Assembly (NCBI RefSeq): GCF_037038585.1
Contig: NC_092522.1
Coordinates: forward strand, 52,887,661 to 52,951,660
Source of the DNA: Patagioenas fasciata
Taxonomy: Eukaryota > Chordata > Aves > Columbiformes > Columbidae
Reading direction: 5' to 3'
Length of the DNA stretch: 64,000 nt
Shown here: positions 36,031 through 49,743 of the stretch, piece by piece
How positions within the stretch are numbered: the first letter of the stretch is position 1
Layout: each line of letters starts with the position of its first letter
Position numbers and translations under genes: made by a program
Notes under the pieces: model-generated
Seen by the model: the letters and a program-made list of their open reading frames with translations, nothing else
What the model was told of the DNA's origin: nothing
Database searches by the model: none

Positions 36031-37569
36031 CTTTGTCTCTACTGTAATGAAAAAGTACGGTCAGGAGATGGCAATGTTGTATAGTTGTTCCAGGAGGAGA
36101 CAGCCACATCACCAAGGTAGAGAAACGTCTGATAGTCCCTAAGAAGTAATGAGGGAAAATGGAGTGACCCCTCCAGGCCGTTGGACAGTTGGCCCTCCAA
36201 GCGTACTTTGGCTGAATGCTTCTGTGTGTTTACTGAGTTTTTATTACTATTTGTAACAGTAATTCAGAATTTAAAATCCCTCATTTGAAAGGGCAAACCT
36301 ATTATCATTTAAGAAGAGCAATCTAATTAAACAACTAGTGCATTTCCATATTCTTTTAAAAACATGATTTCAGAATGCTACATAAGTACAACGTGTTCTT
36401 TTCCACACAGATTGCACTTTTAAAAGGATAAGTAGGTCTGATGCATTTGCTTTTGCTGGAATGTTGTGTGACAATTTAACTGATCTGTTACTGCCTTTTC
36501 AGGCTGAAACTATGAAAATTAGCTAATCAAACATGTTTCTCCAAGGCCAAATAAAAGTAAATTATTTCCTTAGAACCTTATGCCTGTGGTTCAGGCATGA
36601 TGAAAACTAGTTATACGTGAGTTACTTTCACTAAGTCTAATCCCAAATCACTAGAAAGCTTCTTTTTGGCTTCAACAAGTTCCAGATTAGGTCTGGTGTG
36701 CTTTGTCAGCTAGCAAGCTGAAAGATACCAGATATATTTCCACCACCTCCTTTTTTTTTTTTTTTTTAACTACTGTGGAGAGCTATTATGGTACTTCGAT
36801 ATAAATACGTAAATCAAAGCTGCAAAAGCTCTCTGCCTTCAGCTGTACTGAAGGCACTGGAATGAGCTAAAGAGCCTGTGGTAGATAAATCCAACATATA
36901 AAAATCCATGGAATAGCTCAGCAAGAACTTGGAAAGACTTCTGTAAAACACAGGACTAACAGATGTCTTGAGAGAAGAAAAGTGAGTAATAGTTTGAATA
37001 AAACAATCTTTGGGTCAGATGATATTCTGCTGCACACTTTGAAATCTAAAGCTCTGTGTTACTAGCCAAAAGAGCAGGCATTATTTCAAATGTTAGCGAT
37101 ATGTAAAGTACAAAGCCTTTTGCATGCAGAGCTGCGTCTGGCAACTCCATCTAAAAGCCAGAAATGGACATGTATGCTGAAAGACTAAATCAAGACATTT
37201 GTATCAAAGTAATTGGTTTAGCAAAAGCAATGCTATGAACACCCTTTCTTGTTTACAAGGTAAGACCTGGTTTTACTGTCTGATAGGTTTCCCTCAGGGT
37301 AAGAGAACTGGCAAGAAGTGAGGCTCTATGTCAGGCTCAAAGACTTGTGTAACTTGAGATGTAGTGCTAAATTAAAACTCCTGTCACACAGGAACTACTT
37401 ACTATAATTTATGTCAAGGTTAATGGAGTAAAAAGTATCAGAGTATTTTAAATGCTGATCAGACATGCTGCCAATTAGTATCACTGTAGATTTTTCTTAT
37501 GTACTGAAGGATATTTCAATGTTTCTCAAATTTATGAATTTATGTCTTTTTTTTTTTTTTCTTTTTCAG
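36031..37569. other. No recognised feature
   Basis: Intron-like sequence with a T-run at about 36752-36768. No exon is supported. Confidence 0.4.
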
Positions 37570-37630
37570 GAAGCTGAAGGAAATATCACTGCAATTTTTG
37601 ATAATCTGAGAATCACTGAGGAAAAAAAAG
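37570..37630 (+). CDS. Candidate internal exon 1 of a three-exon in-frame chain
   Basis: A long T-rich tract ending CTTTTTCAG precedes 37570, and GAAAAAAAAG|GTGAGTC follows, so both splice sites are strong. Of the three phases only phase 0 is open, giving EAEGNITAIFDNLRITEEKK plus one base. Phase 0 entry matches the phase 0 exit of the 24376 donor, so a direct join is possible. The next exon (38296) accepts the single G. The product is unknown; the peptide is acidic and helix-like. Confidence 0.42.
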
Positions 37631-38295
37631 GTGAGTCTGAAATGCTCAGATATCTGTGTCAGTGCGGTTACACAGAAAGTGTTAGAGTGATGGAAATGCC
37701 GGTCGTAACAACTTGCTGGGCTTAGTTATTAATAACAGCTGCATTCAAGTGCTCCTTGTAGAGAACACACAGTAGAGTAGCAGCTGAGAGTCATAATCAG
37801 ATATTAGAGAATTGACTTCAATATGACCCAGAGTGTTAAATAAGAAAAATTAACAATGGGACTTATGCATAGTGTTTGATTAACAACTTTGATTGCTTCA
37901 GTTTTTTATTTAGGTACAGAAGAGACACATTATAGTACTTGTTAAAGCCTTTTAAATTTTCTAACAGTGTCCTGCTGATGTTTTTTCATACCTAACATTA
38001 AGGAGTTCCATTCCTTGACATTGCTTACTAGTGCCAATTTCGGTAATGTCTTATGAAGCGGAATTTTATATGTTGGGAACTGGCTTGACTTTTTTTTTTT
38101 TTTTGGAAGGAGGTGGATTATGGGGTCATGTCAAGCATTTGAGGTAACATGTTTTAAAAAGTTACAGCATGCAGCTTTGGTTATTGATGGTGCCTGTCAG
38201 AAGTAAATGCTGAATAAATTTGTTGCTGTGATCCTTTTAGTATTTAAGTTTAGCCCAAGCCTGTTCATTCTTGCTATGTTTTTAATGTTCCAAAG

Positions 38296-38395
38296 CATTG
38301 GATGAGGAGCCATCCAAGCTGAAACAGCATGGAAAAGAGGCGGTTTCTATTTATTCATCCACTGTTAATGCCATGAAATGCACATATGCAAATAG
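38296..38395 (+). CDS. Candidate internal exon 2 of the chain
   Basis: Acceptor TTTTTAATGTTCCAAAG and donor AATAG|GTACAG are moderate. Joined to the G left by the 37630 donor it reads A, then LDEEPSKLKQHGKEAVSIYS and STVNAMKCTYAN, and leaves AG. The reading frame continues smoothly across both junctions. The peptide is charged at first, with lysines and glutamates spaced as in a coiled coil. No known domain is recognised. Confidence 0.42.
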
Positions 38396-38485
38396 GTACA
38401 GGTTTCAGCATACGTGACATAGCTTCAGGTTGGTTGTGAGTTTGTAATGCTGCTCACAAGTTTGCTTTTCATGCCTGCAATACAG

Positions 38486-38651
38486 TTTTAGAAAAACTGA
38501 GAAACTGTCAACCATCACTAAGGCTCCATATGAGTTGAAAAAATATATCTATAAAATAGCTGAGAAGTCTAGTTCATTGTTGGAACAGAAGGTGGCTTTT
38601 CAGTCATGTGCCCTGCTGTTGTCCACAGGCATTTTCACACCTGCAGTTTAG
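38486..38651 (+). CDS. Candidate exon 3 of the chain, perhaps terminal
   Basis: The acceptor TTTTCATGCCTGCAATACAG precedes 38486. The first T completes the AG from the previous exon (serine). Translation then gives FRKTEKLSTITKAPYELKKY, IYKIAEKSSSLLEQK and VAFQSCALLLSTG to a TAG at 38649. A weak donor, CAGAAG|GTGGCT, occurs at 38592/38593, so the exon could end after LLEQK instead. Three successive exons with compatible phases are better support than any single one, but no homolog comes to mind. Confidence 0.4.
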
Positions 38652-41600
38652 TGGTATAAGAAATCACTGCACCCAGGCAAACCAGGTAGTGGTAGCCTGC
38701 AATAATTTTAATTCCTTGGTTTGCGACATGACTAGTTTGTTATCTTATATTGGCAAGTGTAATGCAAATTATAAATCTGTCATCTGGTGGTGGACATTGC
38801 AGGTTAGTAAAAGGCTTGAGCAATACACAAAAAGTCTCACTGAACTTGGTGCATTTTGGGTCAGCCTTGTAGGTTTTCATTCATTAGGCTGACATAATGG
38901 AGTTTCCTACTGTTGTTATAACACAACACTATCTAAGAGATAGGTTTCTCAAATTTAGATGGCAGGTGGTGCTTTGTGCAAGAGGGTTCAAAACACTCAT
39001 AGGATGTTCCTGTTGTGTTTTGTTTGTGAGCTATAAACTTTCATGCACAGTTATGAGATTGTTGGTAAAAATCTATAATGATACTTATAGACTCCACAGA
39101 ACAAGATCCACTAATACAGAAAAGGATTCTGTTTTCATCTTATTGCCAACATTTGGTGTTAAAGGGCATGTTTTATTTGCTGACACAGGCAGAAGTTTTT
39201 TACTTTTACATTGTATTAGGAGACTAAGAATTATCTTTCTTTCCAAAGATGACTTGAGTCTCAGAGGCCCCCTGCCCCCTCCCCGAACTCAGGTCTTATT
39301 AGATATAAAGTTTTTCATTTAACTTTCAGCTTAACATAGAAAATTATGAATTTTAGGACTCTATGGAATCTTAAAACTAAGGTTAAGCTTCAGTTAATTT
39401 ACTGTTTCTGGGTATTTAAGTTGAGAATTGCCAGTGTCATATTTCACAAGGTGGTGTGTACAGTTACAGTAACCTGTTGTTGGAAGGTGGCAGTGCAAAT
39501 AGGTCTCAATTCAGGAGCTGCTATGTAATGATCTAAGACCACTAATACATGATAATTTCCTGAACATGGAAAGTAACCTGCTTTATGGAATGAAGTTACT
39601 GTATATTATGCTGTTAAAATTTCCTGGATGGATGCATTCATTAAGTTTAATGAGGGAAATGGGAGAAATTGGAAGAGAACAACAGTAAAGCAAAGTATGA
39701 AATCTGAATAAACAGTCTCCTCACAAACAGTGTGGAGAACACTTCCTAGACAATGGCATATATCTGCTTAGATTTGCAAAGCTTGCTTTGCCAGAGCTGA
39801 GTGCTAGTAGATCTAGCAATCTATTATTTGATTTAAAATTATATACAAAATTACATGAAAGTGTGTTGGTTGCTGACAGTCACATTCCCTTCAGGAACTG
39901 AACATAAGTCAGTGTAGCTGAGGTGGTAAGGATGACATAAAGGACCTGTATGAATAGGAGAGGCCTTTAATCCTTCCCTTCAAAAAGATATTGATGGGTC
40001 ATGGTCTAAGAACATTCACAACAGGAAAGGTGCAATGAGGATGATAAAACATGATCACATTTGAATCTGTTTAGAAATTACCGAACTGTGCATGAACCTA
40101 CTTTCTGGTATTTCTTTGATTTTGAAATGAGAGTAGCATGACCTGCAGGTCAGGTATGGAACTTTATAGATAAGAGTCAATGTCATTTGACAGACCAGAC
40201 TTGGAAGAAAATTAAGCTCTCTTCTGTCTGAGAGGATAATAGGATGTATTTTGTGAAAAGTTAAAATTTGGGAAGATCATTAACATGAAATAATTGGTCA
40301 GCCAAAAGGCTATTAGAAATAAAACATCAAGGAAATTAGTAGTAGATATAGTTGAATACAAGGTTAATTAGTCTCATTTCTATGACGTTAATTATTAAAA
40401 GTAATCAGCTCTGGGATACTTACAGAAGCGCTCTCACTAAATATTTTAAAAAATGTAACAGAAAGACTCTTACATTTTGCTTCCAGCAGAGTTTATGTAT
40501 AAAGCTTTTAAAGATGCATGCTGTCTTGGGATATTTGCATAAGATGATCCTTTATAAAATGAAGTTTCAAAATTCTGCCCTTCCCGCCCAATGTTAGGAA
40601 TAACATTTCTAGAGCTGACATTATTCTCTTTCTCCAGGACAGATCAGGGAGACAGAAACATCAACAGTACCATGAGATTTCTGAATCAAAGTCTGTACTG
40701 AGGCATAATTAAAGGATGGTGTCTAATTATCTGAAGTCAAAACTGTATCATCTTTGCCCTTAATGCACGTAAGATAACTTAGATGACATTTAATTAGAGG
40801 CAAAGCAGGGATTAATACTTATTTAATATCTGCAGCAGAAGCTTCCCTCATGTGCAAGGAGGTTCTCCAGTGAATTGGGGCAAATATTTAGTCTGTGTCT
40901 GCAGATACATATATAATTTGCAGCAAACAATTTTCTTAGCCAAGTTTCTACTCTTTCTGCAGCAAGATTGTGTTTTCTTCAGGCTTAGCAGCTATCTGAT
41001 GAAAGACTTATTTATTTTTAATGTTCATTTGATAAATTAAAAATATTCAAAATCTAAAAGTTTGAACACTATTGTGTAACTGTAAATGGATGGATTAAGT
41101 CATATGCTTTTATTTACTTTCCTGATCAGACAGTTGTATCCCCAGCTCTAGTGGAAGTAATGAAATTCCTTTAGGACCTAGCTTTCCATTCTCATTTGTA
41201 TTGGTCAAGTGTCTCTTTCAGAACTTTGTAGAAGGTGACTAGAAAAAAACCCTACCAAATGTGATGAAATACATTCTCTCTAAAGTGAGTAAATATTTAT
41301 GAGTAAAAAAATCCCTGTATTTATTGTCGGGTCTTAACAGCTCTATTTGATCCATGCCTCAATGATTTTCAGAAAGGAAGGCAGCAGGAAGGCAAGATAT
41401 GCTGTGGAAACAAAGATGTCCACACTCAGCATTATAAAACCTTATGGACCAGTGCCATAAATTTAAACCACCTTTACTCTCAGTGCATGACACCAGATCT
41501 AGAAAACATCTCTCTCTTGGTCTCTGTTCTTTAGAAAGGTCTAAGGGGGAACAGCATACCTTTTCGTTCTAGACCTGCTGCATCCAGTTGAGAACAGGCA

Positions 41601-43224
41601 GGTGGATGGTAGCTTTCTACGTAGAGTTAGTCTTTTAATGATCCCCAAATTTTGGTTTTCATTTTATGAAATCTGACTATGGCAGCAGATTTTTTTTGAA
41701 AGCGTGAGTCAGGTTCAGATCAAGTGGAAACTTCTGCCTGATTTTGTGTAAAGTTTGAAATAACAGGTCAAAGAAAAGAACTAACCCTTTCAACAGGAAG
41801 GGGTGGTGTTCTGAATAAACATAATTAAACTTTTGCTATGAGGATTGTTTCTGTTTATCTTTAAGAGTGTGAAGAAAAAGTAGGAAAGGGGCAGATCATA
41901 CCAACTGCCTAGCTGTATCCATGCAAATGGAACACCTTCTTTTGGCCCATGCAGGTTCAACCTGGTGGAAATTGAGCCTTTTTTCTCAACTTAATAAGTA
42001 ATCAAATAGAAAGGGGAGGTGGGAACACTCACACTTTGCATCAAGCCAGACAAGCCCAAAGATGTCTATGTGTCAAATGGGTGTATTTGCATTCGTTGGA
42101 GCAACCAAACTCGCAATTTCCAAAACAAAAAAAACCCAAATAGCTCCTTGAAGCTATTTCTTATTTGGGAAAACTAAAAGGCTATTTCAGTCATTTTTTT
42201 GCTATTTTTTTCAACTTGTTGTTTTTATCAAATTTCATGAACAGATTTTCACTGTAGTAGATGACATTGCAAGACATTAAGTTGACAAAAATAATTTATG
42301 AAGCTGACTTGTTAGGTTTTTGTTTTGTTTTAGGCACAGATCTGTAAAAATACGTAGCTGTAAAATATCCTTAGCCTTCTTCCTCTCCCTCCCTTCTTGC
42401 TCAAGCCACTAAGACGAGAGACACATGGAGTCCAAATTCTGTAATAGTGCATGTGGTCTCACAGCGTTTCAGTACTTCACTTGCATTGGGCTCCCATGGG
42501 ATTCACCAATGAGGCGTTACTGTCCCTGTCTATTATGATTTTCTGCCCAAGTCTTCATTTAGCTGTAGAAACCTGCTTTAGAATAGCATTGTCACTAAGA
42601 AGTGAGAAGGATAGGATTTTCTGTGGATAACTAGAGTAGTCACACTTAAAACAGTTACTGTTTAAAACAGAAAAAGGGTTGAAAGTAAGCCAGAATCCCT
42701 CAGTAATATCTAATCTGTGGAGTAGGGAGAGAACATCGTATAGCAGCATATGGTGCTGCTTGCTGCTGGAGACAGCGTTCTGGAGAAAATGCTTTCTGAA
42801 TTCGGGCCCATGATGCCAGTTCCCACGTCCTGTTTTGAGATAGAAAATGGAGAGCTGCTGCAATTTGCAGTTACCCAGAAATGTGGTCTATGAGGGTAAC
42901 TTAAAATATCATAGCATATCATATCATGGTTTGGAGCATTTCTGGTCATTTTGTTTGAACTTTCTTCTGGGGACACAGTATGCATTCTCCTCGCAATATA
43001 AACCAGCCATTACTCAAGTCTGATCTATACTTATGTACAAATACTGCTCAGTATTCTGTGAACAAGAATTTGCATTTTGAACTCACTAATTATTACAGCA
43101 GATTTTTAATATTTCTCTTCATGTAACCCTCAATTTATCTTTATTGCATTTATGAAATAAATACAGGAGCTCCCAGAAGGTGAATGTGATATTACTTTGT
43201 GCTCACCTCTCACCAGGGACTCTG
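38652..43224. other. No recognised gene
   Basis: A 141-codon open frame (38897-39322, plus) follows the last candidate exon but has no splice support and a length expected by chance once or twice in this window. T-rich and A-rich tracts are common. Nothing else is recognisable. Confidence 0.45.
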
Positions 43225-43425
43225 CCAGAAGTTTACAAACATCAATTAAGTTTCACCACGCTGCCATCTGGGAAATAACTTTTCTTACACCCATGTTACA
43301 GATGGATAAACAAACAGGAGTTAAATGTCATGGCCTGGATCATGTAGAAAATTGGCAATAGGTTTCTTACACTGTCTCCCAGTCCCGCAGTTGGGTCTAA
43401 CCAGTAAGAATGCTGCTACATTGTT
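43225..43425 (-). repeat. Ancient MIR-type SINE
   Basis: The plus strand follows the reverse complement of amniote MIR-type elements. TTTACAAACATCAATTAAG; then CCCATGTTACAGATGGATAA (consensus ccattttacagatggggaa); then GAGTTAAATGTCATGGCCTG (consensus gttaagtgacttgcccaag); then CTCCCAGTCCCGCAG and GTCTAACCAGTAAGAATGCT (consensus ctctaaccactagacaatgct). It is collinear over about 200 bp though strongly diverged. Confidence 0.68.
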
Positions 43426-46400
43426 TATTTACATTTTGAGACTGTTTTTAATGAACAAAGTTGCCATTTCTTTTTTCTTCTGAATCATCCAAAACTAGAC
43501 AGCATTTTATTTTAATAAAGTTCTCACATACCCAGGCTGGTATTTATAGTTAAAGATAATGTTTATCCTCACCTTTGGTTGCTACTAACACTTGTGTACG
43601 CTGCTGGCACAGGATGGTAGCAAGCAAAGCACAAATAATTTTTTGTGGTTCTTTTTAAGACATGTTCCCACTGACAACAGTGGCTTTTGCATCCGTACCT
43701 CATGCTCATGTTATAAACTGATATCTCCAGTTTCTTGATTAGTTTTATTTTTCCTTGCACAGAATCCTTTCCATTTTCTAATGATTTTACAGTGGTGGTT
43801 GATAAGACGTGCCCAAGAGGATGAGGAAGTTTTTTTTTCTGTTGTGGGTTCTTATACACGTATTCACTCAGGTTGGACTGATTACAGTATTTTATTTTGG
43901 TTTTGTTTTTGTTTTGTTTTTGGTTTTTGTTTTTTAATTTTATTTTTCATTGTGGAATTTCAATTCCTGTATTTTTGGTAGCCCCTTTCAACCTGACAGT
44001 GATACATCTAATTGTGGGTAGAAATGGAAAGCTTCTAGCTGTTACAGTTGTTTTCCTTCCATTTCAGCTCCAAGTGATTAAAATTTCAGTGGGGATTGTT
44101 TAAAGACCATCTCAGTTCTCCTTTATGTGTGATATTAATTATAAAGGCAGACTACTAGTGTAGTCACTCTATGACAATGGAAGATTTACTTCCACGTGAA
44201 AAATGGGTCATTATTGTTACACTATTGGAAGTTCCTGGAATTATTTCTCCTGGGGAGAAGGTGGTGCCAAAAAAAACTTGGTACATTACTGTATTGATAA
44301 CTTCCAAATTTTAGGGACATTCTCTCAGGAGAAAGTCGTCCTTACTAACCTGAGATTTAGAAATGCCAGCCGGTTCTTTCTGATTTTGGCACTGAGATGT
44401 AAAATTGTTAGAACAGATGGCTACGTGCACTATGATAATTCTCTTTGTAATGAGCAGAATTATTGTTTAAAAATATCTCAGATTATACCTCAAATATTGG
44501 CTTAGGGAGCAGTCAATAGAGGTCCAATATAAACCTGAAGTGACTGATTACAGTTATGTCTGTTCTCAAATGAAATCTGGGTGTATTATGCACATATTAA
44601 TCTCTGCAGGATGTGATGAGTAAGGTTACCTGTGTATAAATGAATAAAAGTTAATAACATGAAGAAGATCCACATAAGGATTTGAAAGGGCCCAGACTGG
44701 CCTTTTACTTCGCAAGGGGTGAGCAGTCTGTCAAACACCATGGCTGTCACTCTCCGACTGTTGCCATTTGGGCAAGAGATAATCACATCCCATGCCCATA
44801 ACCATGCTCAGGGGACACCAGTGTTTCCAAAGCAGATGGGAGCAGCCAGAGGGTGAGAGATCAAAGAACATCCTTGAAGGAAGAAGTGATGGGAAAAAGA
44901 AAATTTGAAAGAGATGAACTGAGAGGCTGGGGAGAAGCAGAAAGTAGAGAATCCCAAATCAAGTCTCGTTCTGTCTAAAAATATTATTTCCTTTGCTTGT
45001 GCTAAACAACTAGAAGCTGGGACTTGAGCTCTGAACAGTGTGTTCCATGTGAACCCGTAGGGCTGAGTGAAGCAGGAAGCTTTATTTTAATATTTTATTA
45101 TTCTCTTTTTAAATTTGTAACTCTCTTATCTCTTTAACTTCTGCCAATAAATGGTTTATTTTACATTTGCCTTAATTTGACTTGAGTTTAGGTTGATTTC
45201 AGGCTGCTGGTAAATGTCAAGATCCATTACTTCTGAGTAGGGAACCTTAAACTTGACTACATAAATTTTTTTTTTTTTTTCTTTTAATTCAGTGTCCAGA
45301 AAATCTATTGCTCTTGGTTTGCAAGCAGAACATCAGCACCTGCCCAGCTGCATGGGCCAGTTTGCAAGCTGATGTTAGAAACCTCTTTTGGCTAACAGCA
45401 TTAGTTAAGTATAGAATAGCTTAATTCTAAAAGAAGTTGGTAGTATCCAACATTTAATTTACAAACATAAGACAAGATTCATGACGTCACATAGAGAGGA
45501 TAAGCTGAGGAGAAGTAAGAATGGAAGAATACGCAAACTGAAGTTGAGGATGTTAAATGAAGTATTAAAAGAGAAGCAGCACTGCTCTGATTCATTCTGC
45601 AAGCAAGAAATCTGTTCCACACCTGGAAGCAGTTTAGCAAAAGAGTCTGAAGCCAAGTACTAGAGTTTAAGGAACTAGGGCAGAAATCCCATCCATGTTC
45701 TAACCACAGTAGATACACTCCCTGCAACACTGAGTGTCATTTAGGATATGGACAGTTAGTAAATCCTCTGTATTCTAGACAGTTTTCTTTACCTTAATGG
45801 CGAGTCAAGGAACTTACATAAACCCACCTTGGACATGCACATGGCACTTCTCTTTCCTGCTGTGCTTATGGTACTTATAGTAGTGTTTGTAATACAGAAA
45901 CTAGTTCTAAGATACCAACTTACTGCAAAGCGGAAGCTTAAGAATTATTTTTTCTCTTGTATATGCCTGTACTTATTTTGCAGTGTCTTTAATTAGGTTC
46001 TCTTTTGCCTATATGGTTAATATTTTCTACTAGTGAACACTCAAGGTCTTGGTAAAGTTTCCGCTTTACCAAGGACTCTTAAAATAGAACATTTCTCACA
46101 TTAAGTCCCAGGAGAGCAGAGCTCTTAATTGGATTTAAAGAGGTACTGTTGGAACTTTCATTAAACAGAGATATTTCTCTTTAGTTGCAGAACTGATATT
46201 CTCTTTTTGGAGGTATTTTTCTCCTTCACTCTGAAAATCAATTATAAAAGCTATGTAAATATTATTTTATTTATAGTCATAAAATGAGAAATTATACTGA
46301 AAAAAGAATGATTTTTAAAGCCAACATTATTTGCATTGTGATGAAAATAAACACAGCCTTAGATTGTTCTTTTTTTTTTTCCTTATCTCATTCTATTCTG

Positions 46401-46473
46401 ATATAGCAAACTGTCTTTATCCAGTAAGATCAAACTTTCAAAATTTTAAAATCAAAATAGTGAGCCATGTGCC
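43426..46473. other. No recognised gene
   Basis: Contains a TTTTG-rich low-complexity tract at 43890-43950 and a T-run near 45268. A plus-strand frame at 45421-45663 reads KLRRSKNGRIRKLKLRMLNE in part, but no splice signals back it. Confidence 0.4.
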
Positions 46474-46685
46474 TGAATCACAGAAATGTGGAGCTGGAAG
46501 AGTGCTCATGAAACATAACTGAGTCCCAATACCAGTCTAACCTGTTCCTCATACCTTAAAAATATAGAACGTGAAGTAGATGGTCACTCTCTATAGCTTG
46601 CCTTATCTTGTGTTTCACTTTCCTGACTGTTAGATAGCTAGAATAGTTTTCTGAAATGCAACCTGAAGTCTTCTTAGGAGCGTAT
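46474..46685 (-). mobile_element. Ancient CR1/L3 3' fragment
   Basis: GAATCACAGAAATGTGGAGC followed by TGGAAGAG is the antisense 3' end of reptile-type CR1/L3. It is followed in the right order by CAGTCTAACCTGTTCCT and, after decayed sequence, TTTCCTGACTGTTAGATAGC (consensus tttttcctaatatctaacc) and GAAATGCAACC. Strongly diverged, no coding capacity. Confidence 0.6.
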
Positions 46686-49600
46686 CTGGCTGATATCTTC
46701 TTGCAGTCTTTGAAACGGGAATTGCCTTTTAATGAGCTTTCAGTCATGCAGTTTGATGGAAGGGAGAAGACTGTGTCCTTCACTAAGTGAAGCAGCATTT
46801 AAATAATAAAAAGGACCAAGGCTTCTGAATACAAGAACAGTCTGTCTTAAATGCAGAACTCTTTTAATGGCAAACTCTTACCACCGCACCAGAAATACTA
46901 GGATTTTGTTTGTGAGTTTAGTGTCATGGGCCAAATGATGCAGAGACTGGACTGTGGTTATTGTCAGATTACAAGAGGTAAACATAGAAAAGTGTGAAAA
47001 ACTTCTGTTTCAAAAGGAACAAACCTCACAGAGAGATCTGTGGACTGAGGAAGACCTTTGGGGGCAGGAGTCATTAGAGAGTGAAGAAGGTCTCCTGTGA
47101 TGGCTCATTCTGTAGGGTTATCAACTTGTATCCATTTTGTAAACATCCAGGAAGGGTTTTTCTTATCACTTTCATGTTAGATAGTGATTGTAGTTATATG
47201 TGTCTATACAGTGTCACAGGTGGCTTTTCAGTTCTGCAGGTCTCTTGGTTTGCTTGGCTCAGTTATGTCAGAAAGCCTTTGTTACCCACTCATAAGGGAA
47301 ATAAAGTTAAATTTCAGGATGGCAGATTACCATCAGCAGGCAAAAAGGACCTACTATTTTCTACTGTCTTAAAGGAAATGAGCTCAACTCCTTAGATCTT
47401 TGCAATGTCTGTCTGTCCCCTGCTAGGAACCTACTCTGTGTGATTATGAATCCAGCACAATACTGCTTCAAGTGAGCAAGTCATTCCACATTATTAGCTG
47501 CCATGAACAGAACCCTTACCTCAAGTCATTACAAAATCTGGACATGATATACAATCAAAGCATGGCATGCATTTCTTCTGTGTTGTTTATCTGGTTAATT
47601 AAGCTGTTGTCTGAAGTGATTGAATTATTTAACCTAGAACAGTTGATGTATTCAGTCTTTTTTATTTTTCAATTAATGAAATGCAAGAAATGGGTAATGA
47701 TAGTAAGATATTGTAGTTAACATTCAGTTCTGCTAATGAAAAAATACCCAGCAAAACCAAAACAACCAAAACCAAGAACACCCCACCCAAACATGTGATA
47801 AAATTAGTCAGTTATCTAATTGAATTTAGAATGGAATACATAAAGCTGCCTGTGTATGCAGTGAAAACCTAATTATTAAGTCACTTTGTGAGCAAAGTGA
47901 TGCACTTGTTAATGTCTACATTGCATTATCTGTCTAATTGGGGCCAGACTGAACAATCTAAAATCTCTATCATCCTTTTCTCTTTGCTTGTTTCATAGAG
48001 CAGAGCATTTTGGACCAATGTCTTGACTAGGCAGGACTAGGAAATACTGCAATGTGTTCTTCAGGATCCTCTGGAGTAGAACCAGTTCAGGACATCCTGG
48101 GATCAGGGTAACAGCTGGGAGGAGTCTGGAAATTTCAGGACCTATACGTGGGTATGGAAAGGATCAGTGTAGTGCCAGAGGACTGGGTGGGGGAGCAGCT
48201 AGCGATACTTTATGAACGGTTTTAGGAAGCTGTGGATACACATCACATGGTTTAATGGCACCTTTGAGGTATGTGAGTTAAGACTCTTCCTCATTTCTTT
48301 GCTTCTCTTAGCTTGTCCTCCCCTTTTTCTCTTCTCCAACTATTTGAGGTTTAAACCTTTGCTCTACAGCCCCTCCTAATACCTGCAAACCACCATTTCT
48401 CCATGCAGACATTGGGTTCTACCCTCCCACAGATTCTGCTTGCTTTGCCCCTCCTCCCTGTTTCAGGGTCACACAGGTAGTCGATTATCCTGTCTAATTG
48501 CTGGGGCCACCCACCCATGGCCTAGGTCTGTACCAGAAGAGTTTCCTTCAGAGAGCTGTGTCAGATAAAAGAGCACCAGCACCTGTGGAAGATGGTAACA
48601 AAGAGGAAGAGTTGTGTGATTGCAGACAGTGTTTCCTAGTATTAGACCCACATAGCATATATTTAGATTGTAATAATGGTTCCCCTTGAAGTATGTCTGG
48701 CAGATGTGATCTTGTTCCAAGACAGGACCAAGCTGGAGAACAACTTTGTTCAGGAGATAGCCTGATCCCACAAAAAATATAATGAGGAGAATGTGCAGTT
48801 GTCAAGAGCAAGATACACTAACGAGAACAGCCAGAGCTTGCTGAAGCAATATAAATTCAATATACAAAGCTGCTTTTTGGAAGAGGTAGACTTTTATATA
48901 GAATATTTACACTTGTATGCTCTACTGTTTTAAAAAGAGTATTCATGCACAAGCCTGTCTCTCTCATTTTACTGAAGATAGGAGTGGGGAGACAAATTTG
49001 AACCTAAATAAGAATCCTGAAGTCTTTGTGAGTTGCCTATTATTCAGGTGCCAAAGAATTACTGAGATCTTAATTAGAGATGTTATAAAAATAATAGGGA
49101 TGGGAAGCAACCAGTTAGAAAAGGAAAACCCATGCAGATAAGGTGCGGTGTGCTTCAGTCTGCATAAGGGGAGGAACAGTGGCAGCAAGTGGTGTAAGCA
49201 GAACAGAAAATGAGAAGTGTTCACCTTACAGGAACATCAAAAACTGTTTGCAAAAAACAGGTAAACCTGTTTTTTCTCTTTGCGATTTTTTTTAAGTACC
49301 TGATGTGCTTTGATGGTGGGTTCTGTGAATCTTTTCAGTGATAATGTGGGGAGGTGATGCTGCACCATTTTATAGTTCTGGATCTTGTACCCAATTTGAT
49401 GTGCAGGGGTTCAAATCCACTCGGGCTGAATTGTAGCTCTGTACTGGAGTTCTGCAAGTATATGAGTTTCAAAAAGAGGTCTTTCCTGTGTATTCTTTTG
49501 TTATTTTGCTTTAGAAGACAGCAGCTCCTTGCTCCTTTGCTTATGGGGCAGTAACGTGTGTGGGAGGTGAAATCTGTACTGGCCACAGTGCATTTCTTTA

Positions 49601-49743
49601 GACTTGCCTGTAGTGTTCCAGGAGGGTAGCCTTTTTTGGGGTTTCCGTGTGTGCCTGCCAAGTTTGACCGATTTATGGACTGCCTTGGTATTTCCTTATT
49701 TGCCATGAGCCATTTGCATCTTTTGGCAGCTGCAGTCTTCTCT
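46686..49743. other. No recognised gene
   Basis: Only short frames. A CAAAACC-type tract lies at 47751-47790. ORFs on both strands overlap at 48469-48811 and 48917-49224 with no splice or homology support. Confidence 0.4.

Noticed and set aside
38897..39322. 141-codon plus-strand ORF
   Set aside because: A rough expectation from stop-codon frequency gives one or two ORFs of this size by chance in 64 kb. It has no splice sites, no familiar motif and an odd cysteine/leucine-rich composition.
42896..42940. TATCATAGCATATCATATCATGGTTTGG resembling a CR1 terminal repeat
   Set aside because: The expected GGAAGGGACC and following CR1 sequence do not appear after it.
45421..45663. Basic plus-strand frame containing KLRRSKNGRIRK
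   Set aside because: No acceptor or donor, and antisense frames of similar length cover it; likely chance in A-rich sequence.
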